In this document: in pieces, positions 9,227-17,153 of the stretch
How the letters are laid out: each line of letters opens with the position of its first letter
How positions within the stretch are numbered: the stretch's first letter is position 1
DNA from: Bacteriovoracaceae bacterium UBA4097
GTDB taxonomy: Bacteria; Bdellovibrionota; Bacteriovoracia; Bacteriovoracales; Bacteriovoracaceae
DNA: 64,000 bases
NCBI GenBank assembly: GCA_002381765.1
Contig: DFXX01000030.1
Coordinates: forward strand, 1 to 64,000
Direction of reading: 5' to 3'
Notes under the pieces: generated by a model
Seen by the model: the letters and a program-made list of their open reading frames with translations, nothing else
The model's database searches: none
What the model was told of the DNA's origin: nothing
Position numbers and translations under genes: made by a program

Positions 9227-10847
9227 CTTGATGATCCTTTAATGTTGTTTCTACACTGCCTTGAGTTCCAATACCGCGTGCTCTCTCAAGAAAAATAACC
9301 TCATCCGAGAGTCTCACAGTGGTAAGTCGATGACTGGATATAATGAAGGTCTTCTTATTCCACTCAGGGCTCTGCTTTAAGCGATTGATGATCTTCTTCT
9401 CTAAAATGATATCCACTGAAGAAAAGGGATCGTCCCAAATAAGAACTTCTGCCCCAGAGAGAAGTGAGCGAATTAGTGCCACCCTCTTCATCTGGCCACC
9501 TGAGAGGCGCTTTCCGTTTTCTCCCACCTCAAGACTCAAGACTTCATCCAGGGTATTGGCCAGAAGATCGAGCTGGAAAATTCTCAACAGCTCGCGGGCC
9601 TTCTCAAGCTTCTCATCAGTTAATTCCTGCCCTAAGAAGATATTTTCCTGAATGGTATCATTAAAGAGGTAAGGCTCCTGCTGAACCATGGAGACGACTC
9701 TATTTTTCAAAATCATGATGGTTGCGAGATTCGACAAGAGATAGCTCTTTCCACTACCCGTCTCACCAACGATTGCCGTCCACTTGGCCTTCTTGACTTT
9801 AAGTTCTATCACCTTATCCCAAAGAGTAACGGTGGTTATTTGCTCCTGATCATTGGATTCAAAAGCCACATCATTTAGTTCTTTTTCGAGCTTCGATGGC
9901 CCAATCAACTCATGATGAAGCTCCTTCACCCTCTTCCAGGCGGCCAGTCCCTGAGACATCACCACTGCCACCCATGACATAAACATCACAGGCTCTAAAA
10001 AGAGATAAAGAAAGCCCGAAAAGAAGACCAGATCAGAAGCGCCGCCGCCCCGAGACCGAATCAAGAGAGAGGCCCATAAGAGCGAAGCACCAAGTCCCAA
10101 CTTCACATAAGGACCACTAATGGCAAAGCCAATGGAAGATTTAAAAAAGAGCGAAAGTTCTTCACCTGAAACTTTAGAAAAACCTTTAATAAAGCTATCT
10201 TCACGATGAAAATTCTTAATACTCTGCTTGGCCTCATAAGCTTCAATTATATACTGCTGAACATCGCCTTTCTTATCCATCATGCGCTTAAAAATTTTCT
10301 GATTGATAAGTGTAATTACAGTATATAAGGCCACACTAGAGAAAAGGGGAATAAAAGCGGGCCAGAGGTATGAATCCGTTTCATTCACCTTCGGAATCAA
10401 TACCCATCCAGCAATAAAAAGATTCCCGATCTGCAAAAGCCCAAAGCCCACAAAGGATCTGAGATTATTAATATCATCAAATAGTATCTGAAAAATCTGC
10501 CCCTGAGCACGATGAGCATAGCGAGTGGTAGGAACTTTCTCTAAAAGTGACAGAAGCTCCATTCTAAGTAGCTTCTGCTGAACCCTCGCCGGATAAAAAA
10601 ACAAAAGCCTCGAGAAAGTTCTAAAAATCAAGATTCCAACCGCCAAACCCACAAAGATCCAGACCGAAGCTTCCCCTAATCTCCCCTCACCCATAAGCTC
10701 CGTGAGCTGGCGGATTTTTTGAGGAATTTCACTCTGAAAGGTTTGGAGCACATAGAGACAGGTAAAGGCCCCTAAATAGAACCATTTAAACTCAAAGGCA
10801 TGATGCCCTATCCAGGCGGGAAAACTACGGTGGAGGCGCTTACTCAT
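9180..10847 (-). CDS. ABC exporter half-transporter, subunit with degenerate Walker B
   Basis: The 555-residue protein has an N-terminal transmembrane domain (first helix near residue 22) and a nucleotide-binding domain. The latter has Walker A GETGSGKS, Q-loop VQQEPYLF, a perfect LSGGQ signature, Walker B VLIWDD (Asp where the catalytic Glu is expected) and switch His in SSHRLTT. Combined with the next gene, which has the opposite defects, this predicts one consensus and one degenerate ATP site, as in known heterodimeric exporters. It is the first gene of the pair; the Shine-Dalgarno is weak. Confidence 0.9.
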   Translation of the reverse strand: MSKRLHRSFPAWIGHHAFEFKWFYLGAFTCLYVLQTFQSEIPQKIRQLTELMGEGRLGEASVWIFVGLAVGILIFRTFSRLLFFYPARVQQKLLRMELLSLLEKVPTTRYAHRAQGQIFQILFDDINNLRSFVGFGLLQIGNLFIAGWVLIPKVNETDSYLWPAFIPLFSSVALYTVITLINQKIFKRMMDKKGDVQQYIIEAYEAKQSIKNFHREDSFIKGFSKVSGEELSLFFKSSIGFAISGPYVKLGLGASLLWASLLIRSRGGGASDLVFFSGFLYLFLEPVMFMSWVAVVMSQGLAAWKRVKELHHELIGPSKLEKELNDVAFESNDQEQITTVTLWDKVIELKVKKAKWTAIVGETGSGKSYLLSNLATIMILKNRVVSMVQQEPYLFNDTIQENIFLGQELTDEKLEKARELLRIFQLDLLANTLDEVLSLEVGENGKRLSGGQMKRVALIRSLLSGAEVLIWDDPFSSVDIILEKKIINRLKQSPEWNKKTFIISSHRLTTVRLSDEVIFLERARGIGTQGSVETTLKDHQVAQFFKEQLVELPLA

Positions 10848-10949
10848 AGCTCGGCAATTTAGCCTACTTTTTGCTCAAAGTCATTGAAGTTACTCAAGAA
10901 AGTATAGTGACAAACTGAACAAATGTTTTTAGGATGGAGAACTCCTAGT

Positions 10950-11026
10950 GCGCCCATAGCTCAGTTGGTTAGAGTATTACCTTGACATGGTAGGGGTCAC
11001 AAGTTCGAATCTTGTTGGGCGCACCA
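10950..11026 (+). tRNA. tRNA-Val (anticodon GAC)
   Basis: This is a complete 77-nt cloverleaf: acceptor GCGCCCA paired with TGGGCGC, D arm AGCTCAGTTGG, anticodon stem TACC/GGTA around TTGACAT (GAC), T arm ACAAG-TTCGAAT-CTTGT and an encoded CCA. A TATAGT at 10903 is a possible -10 element. Two decayed copies of its 3' end occur at about 12399 and 13177, so it appears to be the anchor of an accessory region. Confidence 0.97.
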
Positions 11027-11065
11027 CTCTCAAAATTTCAATCGCTTACAACCAGACACCACCAT

Positions 11066-11800
11066 CTACTCTCGAACTTTTAATAAGGCCACAAAATCAT
11101 ACGCACCATCGTTTTCACTTCGTTGTTCCATTTCAACAATTTCAAATCCATGTTTCTCAAACTCTTCAAGCTGCTTTTCTTCTGAGAGTAATGTCCTATG
11201 AGGGAAGTAACTCTTTCCATCAATAACTTTCCTTTCAGAAATTTCATTGATCCCAAGTGACCATAAGATTTCATCCTGAAAAAAAAAGTACTCCTTTGGA
11301 AATCTTGAAGACATGTCGCCTGAGGCGATCATCGTGTTCACAAGGAGATGAGAATTAGAACCCAAGTGGCGTCTAACGATATTGTAAAACCTGGAACGAT
11401 CTTTTGAACCTACTAAGCAATGAAGAATTGTGCTATCTATGACAACATCAAACTTCTTCTTTAAATCGAGCTCAAGCACATCTCCAACGGTGAATTCTAC
11501 ACTCAAACCAAGCTTCTTGGCATTTTCTTTTGCAATTTCAATTGCGGAAGAAGAGATTTCAATACCAACAGATTGCGATCCATTCTTCGCAGCAAAAAGA
11601 GCACTTGTCCCAGTGCCAGTACCCAGATCAAGAACCTTCAAATTCGGAAAAGCGATTCCTCTTTTTGTTAAAAACTTTTCCAGATAGACATTTGTTGAAT
11701 GGGACCACATCTCTTCAAAAGTCTTAGATTTATCCCATGACAAAACATTTTCATTTTTCAGTCGACGATAAACAATTTCGTGCATTTCATAGTATTTCAT
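11066..11800 (-). CDS. class I SAM-dependent methyltransferase
   Basis: The 244-residue protein has the Rossmann-type motif I LDLGTGTGT near residue 57, an acidic end of strand 2 (GIEIS), and motif IV-like VVIDSTILHCL near residue 105. It has no membrane or DNA-binding segment, so it is a small-molecule methyltransferase of unknown substrate. I chose the ATG at 11800. A TTG six codons upstream keeps the frame open, but a TATAAT lies between the two, six bases before the ATG, which suggests leaderless initiation. It lies between tRNA-Val and the first tRNA-end copy and runs opposite to its neighbours. Confidence 0.8.
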   Translation of the reverse strand: MKYYEMHEIVYRRLKNENVLSWDKSKTFEEMWSHSTNVYLEKFLTKRGIAFPNLKVLDLGTGTGTSALFAAKNGSQSVGIEISSSAIEIAKENAKKLGLSVEFTVGDVLELDLKKKFDVVIDSTILHCLVGSKDRSRFYNIVRRHLGSNSHLLVNTMIASGDMSSRFPKEYFFFQDEILWSLGINEISERKVIDGKSYFPHRTLLSEEKQLEEFEKHGFEIVEMEQRSENDGAYDFVALLKVRE

Positions 11801-11849
11801 ATCTGAATTATACTCCAAGCAAGCATCAGATCGTCTTAAAATCTCATCA

Positions 11850-11882
11850 GTTCCTTGTTAAACCCAATGTTTAATAAGGAAC
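11850..11882 (+). promoter_or_regulatory. hairpin covering the ORF6N ribosome-binding site
   Basis: GTTCCTTGTTAAA (11850–11862) pairs with TTTAATAAGGAAC (11870–11882) over 13 positions with one G·T pair and a 7-base loop. The right arm contains AAGGAAC, the Shine-Dalgarno of the gene starting at 11887. It could be an RNA hairpin that hides the site or a DNA operator for the product. Confidence 0.5.
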
Positions 11883-11886
11883 AGGT

Positions 11887-12396
11887 ATGAATGATAATCG
11901 ACTTCTTAAAATTGAAAATATGATCTATCTGATCAGAGGTCATAAAGTAATGCTCGATGCTGATCTTGCATTTCTATATGGAGTTGAAACTAAAGCCTTA
12001 AATCGTCAGGTTATTCGGAATAAAGTTAGATTTCCAACTGATTTTATGTTTCGCCTGACCCAGGAGGAGTATGAACTTTTGAGGTGCCAAATTGGTACCT
12101 CAAAAGAAGGCCGTGGTGGGCGAAGGTATCTCCCATTGGTATTTACAGAGGGAGGCGTGGCAATGCTGTCTAGCGTCTTAACAAGTGATGAAGCGGCAAG
12201 AGTAAATATATCGATCATCAGAACATTCATTCGTCTTAGAAGCTTTCTTGCTATGGAAAATTCTCTATCTGAAAGGGTAACGAAATTAGAACAGGGTACA
12301 AACAAATTGTTTAAAGTCGTGTTTGAAAGACTTGATTCAGTTGAAGAGTCGCCTACACTTAAGCCTAACCGCAAGAAAATTGGTCTTAAAAACTAG
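11887..12396 (+). CDS. ORF6N domain-containing protein
   Basis: The first ~100 residues match the ORF6N domain: IENMIYLIRGHKVMLD, DLAFLYGVETKALNRQVIRN, FPTDFMFRLT and the FTEGGVAMLSSVL end. This domain occurs in phage and mobile-element proteins, often next to KilA-N or Bro domains, and is thought to bind DNA. A short coiled segment and a lysine-rich tail complete the 169 residues. The Shine-Dalgarno AAGGA lies inside a hairpin. The gene sits in the tRNA-Val accessory segment, directly before a copy of the tRNA 3' end, consistent with horizontal origin. Confidence 0.88.
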   Translation: MNDNRLLKIENMIYLIRGHKVMLDADLAFLYGVETKALNRQVIRNKVRFPTDFMFRLTQEEYELLRCQIGTSKEGRGGRRYLPLVFTEGGVAMLSSVLTSDEAARVNISIIRTFIRLRSFLAMENSLSERVTKLEQGTNKLFKVVFERLDSVEESPTLKPNRKKIGLKN

Positions 12397-12398
12397 AT

Positions 12399-12442
12399 TT
12401 TAAGACATGCAGTTCGAAAGTCATATAGTCGGCCGCACCATT
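12399..12442 (+). repeat. decayed tRNA-Val 3'-end copy, first repeat
   Basis: This element starts just after the ORF6N stop. It holds a T-loop-like AGTTCGAAA followed by GGCCGCACCA, against GTTCGAAT and GGGCGCACCA in the tRNA. It matches the second repeat (13177) at about 40 of 45 positions, beyond what either shares with the tRNA, so the two copies share a more recent ancestor. It is best read as an attachment-site remnant. Confidence 0.6.
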
Positions 12443-12481
12443 TTAATCTCATCACTCTTCTCAATTTCGTTCTATAATTAA

Positions 12482-13129
12482 ATGATGATGCCTACTCTAG
12501 TTCAATTAAATGAATTTCAGTCTAAGGGAATTCTTCGCATAAAAAATGCTGTTCCAAAAGAACTTCTCACTTCTGCTCAAAAGCATATTGATTCTGAACT
12601 GCAGAGACTCGGCATTAAAAAATACGGGAGTGTTCCTGCACAGTTAAAAGACATCCATTTTTTTCAACAAATCACTAAGCTTGGTCAAATGATCAACCAT
12701 GATGCCAGCCTTGATAGGTTGATCAGCGATGAACTCGTGGACTTTTCAGAAAAACTGGCTAACTCCAAACTCGAAAGTCCGTCTACGACACAACTTCTCA
12801 TATCTCTTCCAAGCAAAAAGGAATGGTCTGCAGATCATCTTAACTGGCATGTTGATGTAAATGCGAGTCCAAATGGTCCCGTTCCTGGTGTACAAATCTT
12901 TGTTTTGATTAGAGAGGTTAAAATCCATGGGGGAGCGACAATGGCAAAGATCGGTTCACATCTGTTATCCAAAAACTCATTCGAAAAGAGAGACATTCCG
13001 ATAATCGAAATGTATGGCGAAGCCGGTGATGTTTTTCTTATGGATATGAGGATTGTTCATAGTCCCTCCATAAATGCGACCAGGGAAATTCGCATGATGC
13101 TTACGAAGCGCTATATGAGAATGACTTAA
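12482..13129 (+). CDS. phytanoyl-CoA dioxygenase (PhyH)-like protein
   Basis: The 215-residue protein shows the Fe(II)/2-oxoglutarate ligand pattern of PhyH-type double-stranded beta-helix enzymes: H-V-D in LNWHVDV near residue 122, a distal histidine in RIVHSPS near residue 190, and an arginine shortly after it (EIRMM) that could bind 2-oxoglutarate. Its substrate is unknown. A TATAAT ends three bases before the first of three adjacent Met codons and no Shine-Dalgarno is visible, so the message may be leaderless. It lies between the two tRNA-end repeats as a single-gene module. Confidence 0.7.
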   Translation: MMMPTLVQLNEFQSKGILRIKNAVPKELLTSAQKHIDSELQRLGIKKYGSVPAQLKDIHFFQQITKLGQMINHDASLDRLISDELVDFSEKLANSKLESPSTTQLLISLPSKKEWSADHLNWHVDVNASPNGPVPGVQIFVLIREVKIHGGATMAKIGSHLLSKNSFEKRDIPIIEMYGEAGDVFLMDMRIVHSPSINATREIRMMLTKRYMRMT

Positions 13130-13176
13130 TCTAATGACATCAGCTAACAGTAAGGAATCAGGTCTTAATGATGCCA

Positions 13177-13230
13177 TTTAAGGCATGAAGTTCGAAACTC
13201 ATATAGTCGGGCGCACCATTCTCAAAATTT
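13177..13230 (+). repeat. decayed tRNA-Val 3'-end copy, second repeat
   Basis: The element contains AGTTCGAAAC and GGGCGCACCA, the exact acceptor end of tRNA-Val. It continues with TTCTCAAAATTTC, matching 12 of 13 bases that follow the genuine tRNA at 11027. That flank match makes it a copy of the junction and not just a chance CCA end. An imperfect hairpin (ATGA…TCAT) surrounds the TTCGAA core. It probably marks the distal end of the inserted segment. Confidence 0.65.
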
Positions 13231-13314
13231 CGACTCTGACTCTCATCCACTCACGGTGGAACACCCCACAGCTATCCTTTTAAGAACACGCGGTTAGTCA
13301 AACGTGAATCCAGG

Positions 13315-14376
13315 TTATGGAACTAAGTCATGGATTCTTTCTTTAAATTTTGAAATTTCATCTTTTGATAATTTAGAAGTTACATTCTTGCTAGTTAGCT
13401 TTCCTAACAAGTTTTCTTTTAAATTTTTGATCTTCTGATTGATACTCATATTAAATTTATCAATGATTTCATTCTCAATCCTCTTCAGTAAATAAGCCTC
13501 AGCAATATTTTTGTTGGTCGACAAGGAGAATTCTGAAAGATCGAACCCAATAAGAAAGTCTTTCAATCCTACTCTCTTGGCCAGTTCTAACGAATTCAAC
13601 TTCTTCTTATCCTTAGTTGGAATCAAATGAAATTGAGTAATAGGAAAATCGGGTAAGATGTTCTCTATTTGAGACTCATTGCGTATGGAATTGTTAATCA
13701 TCAGACTTAGATCTATCACTCGAAGAGTAGACTCAATAATAGATTTCACGTCGTCCTTCTTTTTGTCAGAGAATATTATCGTTGCACCTACTGCTGTCAT
13801 TAGTATACATCCAGTATTATTGAAAGCGGCTTTACTATTAGTCATCTTGAAAATAGATTTAAAGCATTCAAATCGATCTTTCTTATTGCATATTTCCTTT
13901 TCAAATCCTTTTTTGTCAAAATCATGTTTTATCTTAAACACCCGGGATCCATCTTCAACAATAAAAAACAAATACTGAGTGGGATAAGGAAAAACACTGA
14001 CAACACCTTTCAGAATCGTTTGCACGAAATCATTCTGAGTCAAAATCCTGTAAGGCCCCAGGCTAAAACCGAAATGATATGCATAACGTTTTGGACCTTG
14101 AGCAGAATCCTGTAAATTCGTTAATGTTTGAAGAAGAGCTGCTATAAGAAATGAAAGAACAAGGTGTAGTCCGACTCTAAGGATTTTTGTCCAATGGGGA
14201 GGATAAAATTGCCATATAATCGGGAGTAAGAAAAGCAAGGGAGCGATAATCACTAAGTAGAACAGAAGAGGATTAAGACTATTTGTACTGGAAAAAAAAC
14301 CAGCAATAGGCACAGCTATAATAAAAACAAAAAAACAAAGATTTTTCAAAAAGAAGATAAGGTATTTCTTAAGCAT
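13315..14376 (-). CDS. three-helix membrane protein of unknown function
   Basis: Residues 1–90 contain three strongly hydrophobic segments (about 9–28, 35–53 and 66–84). The remaining ~260 residues are soluble, lysine-rich and begin with a predicted extracytoplasmic stretch. No family motif is recognisable. Base composition is clearly more AT-rich than the core genes around it, as with other genes of this segment. It stands alone, starting with ATG after a weak purine stretch. Its function is unknown. Confidence 0.55.
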   Translation of the reverse strand: MLKKYLIFFLKNLCFFVFIIAVPIAGFFSSTNSLNPLLFYLVIIAPLLFLLPIIWQFYPPHWTKILRVGLHLVLSFLIAALLQTLTNLQDSAQGPKRYAYHFGFSLGPYRILTQNDFVQTILKGVVSVFPYPTQYLFFIVEDGSRVFKIKHDFDKKGFEKEICNKKDRFECFKSIFKMTNSKAAFNNTGCILMTAVGATIIFSDKKKDDVKSIIESTLRVIDLSLMINNSIRNESQIENILPDFPITQFHLIPTKDKKKLNSLELAKRVGLKDFLIGFDLSEFSLSTNKNIAEAYLLKRIENEIIDKFNMSINQKIKNLKENLLGKLTSKNVTSKLSKDEISKFKERIHDLVP

Positions 14377-14448
14377 TTCTTATCTTAAAACAACTTTAAA
14401 TTTTTCAACCTTAAGATCTGTTAGATATCCGAGCTTAAGAATATTTTT

Positions 14449-14787
14449 TCACCTCTTCCCAATTGAAATGTCGAGCCTTAGAACTTTCCCATTATTAACA
14501 ATACCTTCGTAACAAAAAGTAATAGGACTTCCCTGAAAATCTCCTTTGACTAGAGCATTAAATCGAAATCCTTGAACTATTTCCTCACTACTATGAAGTT
14601 CAGTCTGAAAATCGAAACTTGAATTGGTCTCATCAAACCACCTTCTGATACTACTTATTCCTGTAATATCTTTCTTCTCTCCTCGATCAAAGACATGAGC
14701 GTCGCTCTTGAAATACTTTAAAAATAATTCTACATCTTTAGAATTAAACGCTTCCACCAGATCGTTAACGATAATTTGATATTTCAT
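14449..14787 (-). CDS. SnoaL/NTF2-like domain protein
   Basis: The 112-residue product has the pattern of small SnoaL-like proteins: an N-terminal helix pair ending in FNSKDVELFLKYF, DAHVFDRG, then alternating strands ending in VLRLDISIG. This cone-shaped fold binds small hydrophobic molecules and can be enzymatic or not. It starts 9 bases after the SDR gene stop, with GGAGG before the ATG, so the two form an operon under the divergent HxlR regulator. A joint role in handling a small organic compound is an inference. Confidence 0.65.
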   Translation of the reverse strand: MKYQIIVNDLVEAFNSKDVELFLKYFKSDAHVFDRGEKKDITGISSIRRWFDETNSSFDFQTELHSSEEIVQGFRFNALVKGDFQGSPITFCYEGIVNNGKVLRLDISIGKR

Positions 14788-14796
14788 ATGTCCTCC

Positions 14797-15576
14797 TTAG
14801 ATGGTGGGAATAGTTCCACCATCGATAATATATTCATGTCCTTGTATAGAAGGCGCTCGATCTGAAACAAGAAAGGCTACTAATTCGGCAACTTCATCTG
14901 GCATCGCTGGCCTTCCTAAAGGAATACCTCCAAGGGCATTCATCACACTTGATGTGGCTTCTTCGATTGAAATTCCATTACTCGTGGAAATTCTTTTCAT
15001 CATCTCGACTGATGCTTCCGTCGCTACCCATCCTGGTGAGACAACATTAACCCGTACACCTTGAGGCCCGACTTCTTTGGCCAATGATTTACTGTAGTTT
15101 GTGAGAGCTGCCTTTGCTGCAGCATAGGCGATGGTTGATTCAAAAAGTGGCAAAGATCGCTGTATGCTCGATATATGAATAATTGCACCACTTCGCTGTT
15201 CAACCATTTTGGGAACAAGGAGACGATCGAGTCTCACTGCGACCAAAAGATTCAAGGTAAGGGCTTTTTGCCATTCATCTTCACTCTGAGCTTTGAATCC
15301 ACCTCCAGGCGAACTGGATCCGCCAACAGAGTGAACAATGATGTCGACTCGACCAAAGTGCTCCTCAACTGCTTTAGCAACCTCTTCAACTCCGCTAAGC
15401 TTGGAAAGATCACTTTCAACAAAGATGACGTTCTCAGGTATATCGGGAACAGATGCCCTGGCCGTGGTCATGACCTGAGCACCGAGACCTGCCAGCTTGC
15501 GGACAATTGCTGCCCCCTGACCTTTGGTTCCTCCTGTAACTAGTACCTTTTTATCTGCAAATTCTGATTTATTCAT
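14797..15576 (-). CDS. short-chain dehydrogenase/reductase
   Basis: The 259-residue protein has the classical SDR order: cofactor motif VTGGTKGQGAA (TGxxxGxG) near residue 13, HSVGG in place of NNAG, catalytic Ser in ISSIQ, YAAAK (Tyr and Lys of the YxxxK pair) near residue 150, and a C-terminal GHEYIIDGGT typical of FabG-like members. A longer frame begins at 15807, but its extra 77 codons have no homology and GGAGG lies 8 bases before the ATG at 15576, which decides the start. It is divergent from the HxlR regulator at 15664. Confidence 0.92.
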   Translation of the reverse strand: MNKSEFADKKVLVTGGTKGQGAAIVRKLAGLGAQVMTTARASVPDIPENVIFVESDLSKLSGVEEVAKAVEEHFGRVDIIVHSVGGSSSPGGGFKAQSEDEWQKALTLNLLVAVRLDRLLVPKMVEQRSGAIIHISSIQRSLPLFESTIAYAAAKAALTNYSKSLAKEVGPQGVRVNVVSPGWVATEASVEMMKRISTSNGISIEEATSSVMNALGGIPLGRPAMPDEVAELVAFLVSDRAPSIQGHEYIIDGGTIPTI

Positions 15577-15597
15577 AGATACCCTCCAGATGAGCAT

Positions 15598-15628
15598 GGT
15601 ATCATTTGTATACCTAGTGTAAATTAGG
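15598..15628. promoter_or_regulatory. paired inverted repeats between SDR and HxlR genes
   Basis: GGTATcatttgtATACC (15598–15614) and an adjoining CCTAgtgtaaatTAGG (15613–15628) lie in the 87-base divergent promoter region. HxlR proteins bind such dyads as dimers and usually control a divergent oxidoreductase. The assignment as operator is inferred from position and symmetry. Confidence 0.5.
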
Positions 15629-15663
15629 CACCATCTTGAAACTAAGTATCCTGGAGGTAACCG

Positions 15664-16032
15664 ATGGCCAAACGATTGATTAAGCAACAAGACTGCCAGA
15701 CAATGGGCCAAATGCTTCATGAAGTCGCTGATAAGTGGACGCTGCTTGTAATGGGCCACCTCGGAAATGGTCCATCCAGATTTAATCAGATTAAAAAAAC
15801 TGTCCAAGGTATTTCCCAGAAGTCACTTAGCCAATGTCTGCGTCGACTTGAAAGAAACGGTTTAGTCAAAAGAACGATCATAGATGAAAATGTTCTGGGA
15901 GTAGAATACGAATTAACTTCCTTAGGCAATTCGCTTAATACACCTTTTAGCGCATTATTCGATTGGATGAATGAACACGGAGAGAAGATGGAGCGCGCAC
16001 AAGAGGATTTTGATGCTAAAAAAAGGCGCTAG
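15664..16032 (+). CDS. HxlR-family transcriptional regulator
   Basis: The 122-residue protein is a single winged-helix domain of the HxlR type: C10 near the N-terminus, the diagnostic DKWTLLVMGHL, RFNQIKK, GISQKSLSQCLRRLERNGLVKR recognition segment and YELTSLG. In family members the N-terminal cysteine can sense electrophiles or thiol stress; C17 here occupies that region. GGAGG lies 6 bases before the ATG. It faces the SDR/SnoaL pair across a 87-base region with inverted repeats, so it probably controls that pair and itself. Confidence 0.92.
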   Translation: MAKRLIKQQDCQTMGQMLHEVADKWTLLVMGHLGNGPSRFNQIKKTVQGISQKSLSQCLRRLERNGLVKRTIIDENVLGVEYELTSLGNSLNTPFSALFDWMNEHGEKMERAQEDFDAKKRR

Positions 16033-16177
16033 CAGATTTGCAAGAATAGTCCTTGAACTACAACCTTTACCCATTTTCTAATTCTTATCCCTCTCCCCCA
16101 CCCAAGCTGAGGTAGACAAAAAGTAGAAAGGAACAAAATAAAGAGGATCATATGGTAGTTTTTTATCGATTCTAAAT

Positions 16178-16871
16178 TCATATTCTACCTTTATTTCCTT
16201 TTACTTTTTTCTCTTTTAGGATCTGAAAACTTTCCTGAAGAATACCCAACATCACTTTCTTCTTTCCTAAATGGAAATGACTTTCTGAGTTTGTAGTCAC
16301 ACTCCACCAGTGAAGCAATTCTTCAATACCTTTAAAATGGGCCCTTTGGAGCCTACCTGAAACAGCAGATTGACCTATACTTTCTTCTTCAATATCACTC
16401 AAGATCTCAGCTGCTTCATTCTGGTTATAGCCTTCCAACGCCAGGATCAAGTTTCTAGCCGTTATTTCAGTCCATGAAGAGATTATCATTTCTAAATAGC
16501 GAGAAACAATTAGATCGTTAGTTTTGTTTTCATCATTTTTTCTAATAATCTTTAAAGAGTCATGGCCTTTCATCTGTGTTAGTTTGTCGCCAGCAGAAAC
16601 CACTCACATCATCTTGATGAATTTTCCAAACAGGAACCTCTTCACTCCTAGTCACTCCCTCACCTAGGACCATTCGACCTTCAACGTCCATACTCTTCAG
16701 AAGTGCCATTATAAAGATAGCAATAAGCATTCCCTCCCCTGTGGGAACTAAGAGCTGTAGGGAATCACCACGAGAGATTTGATAGTTATGAGTTTTAACT
16801 CCGAAACGACTTTTTAACATCTTCTCAAGGAGTAAAATATAGCGAAAACAAAGATGGAACCACCTTTGAAT
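16178..16871 (-). pseudogene. broken SatD-like regulator (truncated and frameshifted)
   Basis: Two overlapping frames give the halves of one protein. The upstream frame (open from 16871; first ATG at 16820) carries a SatD-type core (YQISRGDSLQLLV and GRMVLGEGV). The downstream frame (from about 16603) continues with SAGDKLTQMK and a C-terminal helix-turn-helix (GQSAVSGRLQRA). Homology-like sequence extends upstream of the only ATG (LLLEKMLKSRFG), while the usual N-terminal start is absent. So the gene lacks its beginning and has a frameshift near 16590–16600. No slippery sequence is visible at the junction. The family name is my recognition of the pattern and is moderately sure. Confidence 0.5.
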
Positions 16872-17131
16872 TTAGTCGTCGACAATCTTTGCGCTATCCA
16901 GGCCAGGATTGGGCAGTCCCACTCAAGCCATTCTCAAAAATATTGCTCGAGACGGGATTGGATATGATGACAAAAACATCTGACTTTAGAAACCGAATGA
17001 ATCAAACTGCGACAAGTGATCCTTTACCAGAAATTGCGAACGGTTTGATTTGGAATTCAAAAGCTCACGTATTGAATCGCACTCAGAGTGGGGCAAGCTA
17101 TGCCTCTACCAGAGAATATTGTACAGAGTAA
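16872..17131 (+). other. possible gene remnant between the broken regulator and the barrel gene
   Basis: A rightward frame here is open past its only ATG (16889) in the upstream direction and ends at 17131. Its composition looks protein-like, but there is no Shine-Dalgarno, no start at the true beginning and no family I recognise. It may be the tail of a decayed gene. Nothing else is visible between 16872 and 17153. Confidence 0.2.
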
Positions 17132-17153
17132 AACACTAAATGTAGTTCAGTAC

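Noticed and set aside
10950..13230. Integron cassette array
   Set aside because: Gene-plus-repeat order is similar, but the repeats resemble the tRNA-Val 3' end, lack recognisable attC R boxes, and no integrase gene is present.
15175..15543. 122-codon rightward open frame within the SDR gene
   Set aside because: It mirrors the SDR coding sequence on the opposite strand and has no supporting start signals.
15577..15807. Longer start for the SDR gene (77 extra codons)
   Set aside because: The extra codons read through the divergent promoter and the start of the HxlR gene, have no SDR homology, and GGAGG sits before the ATG at 15576.
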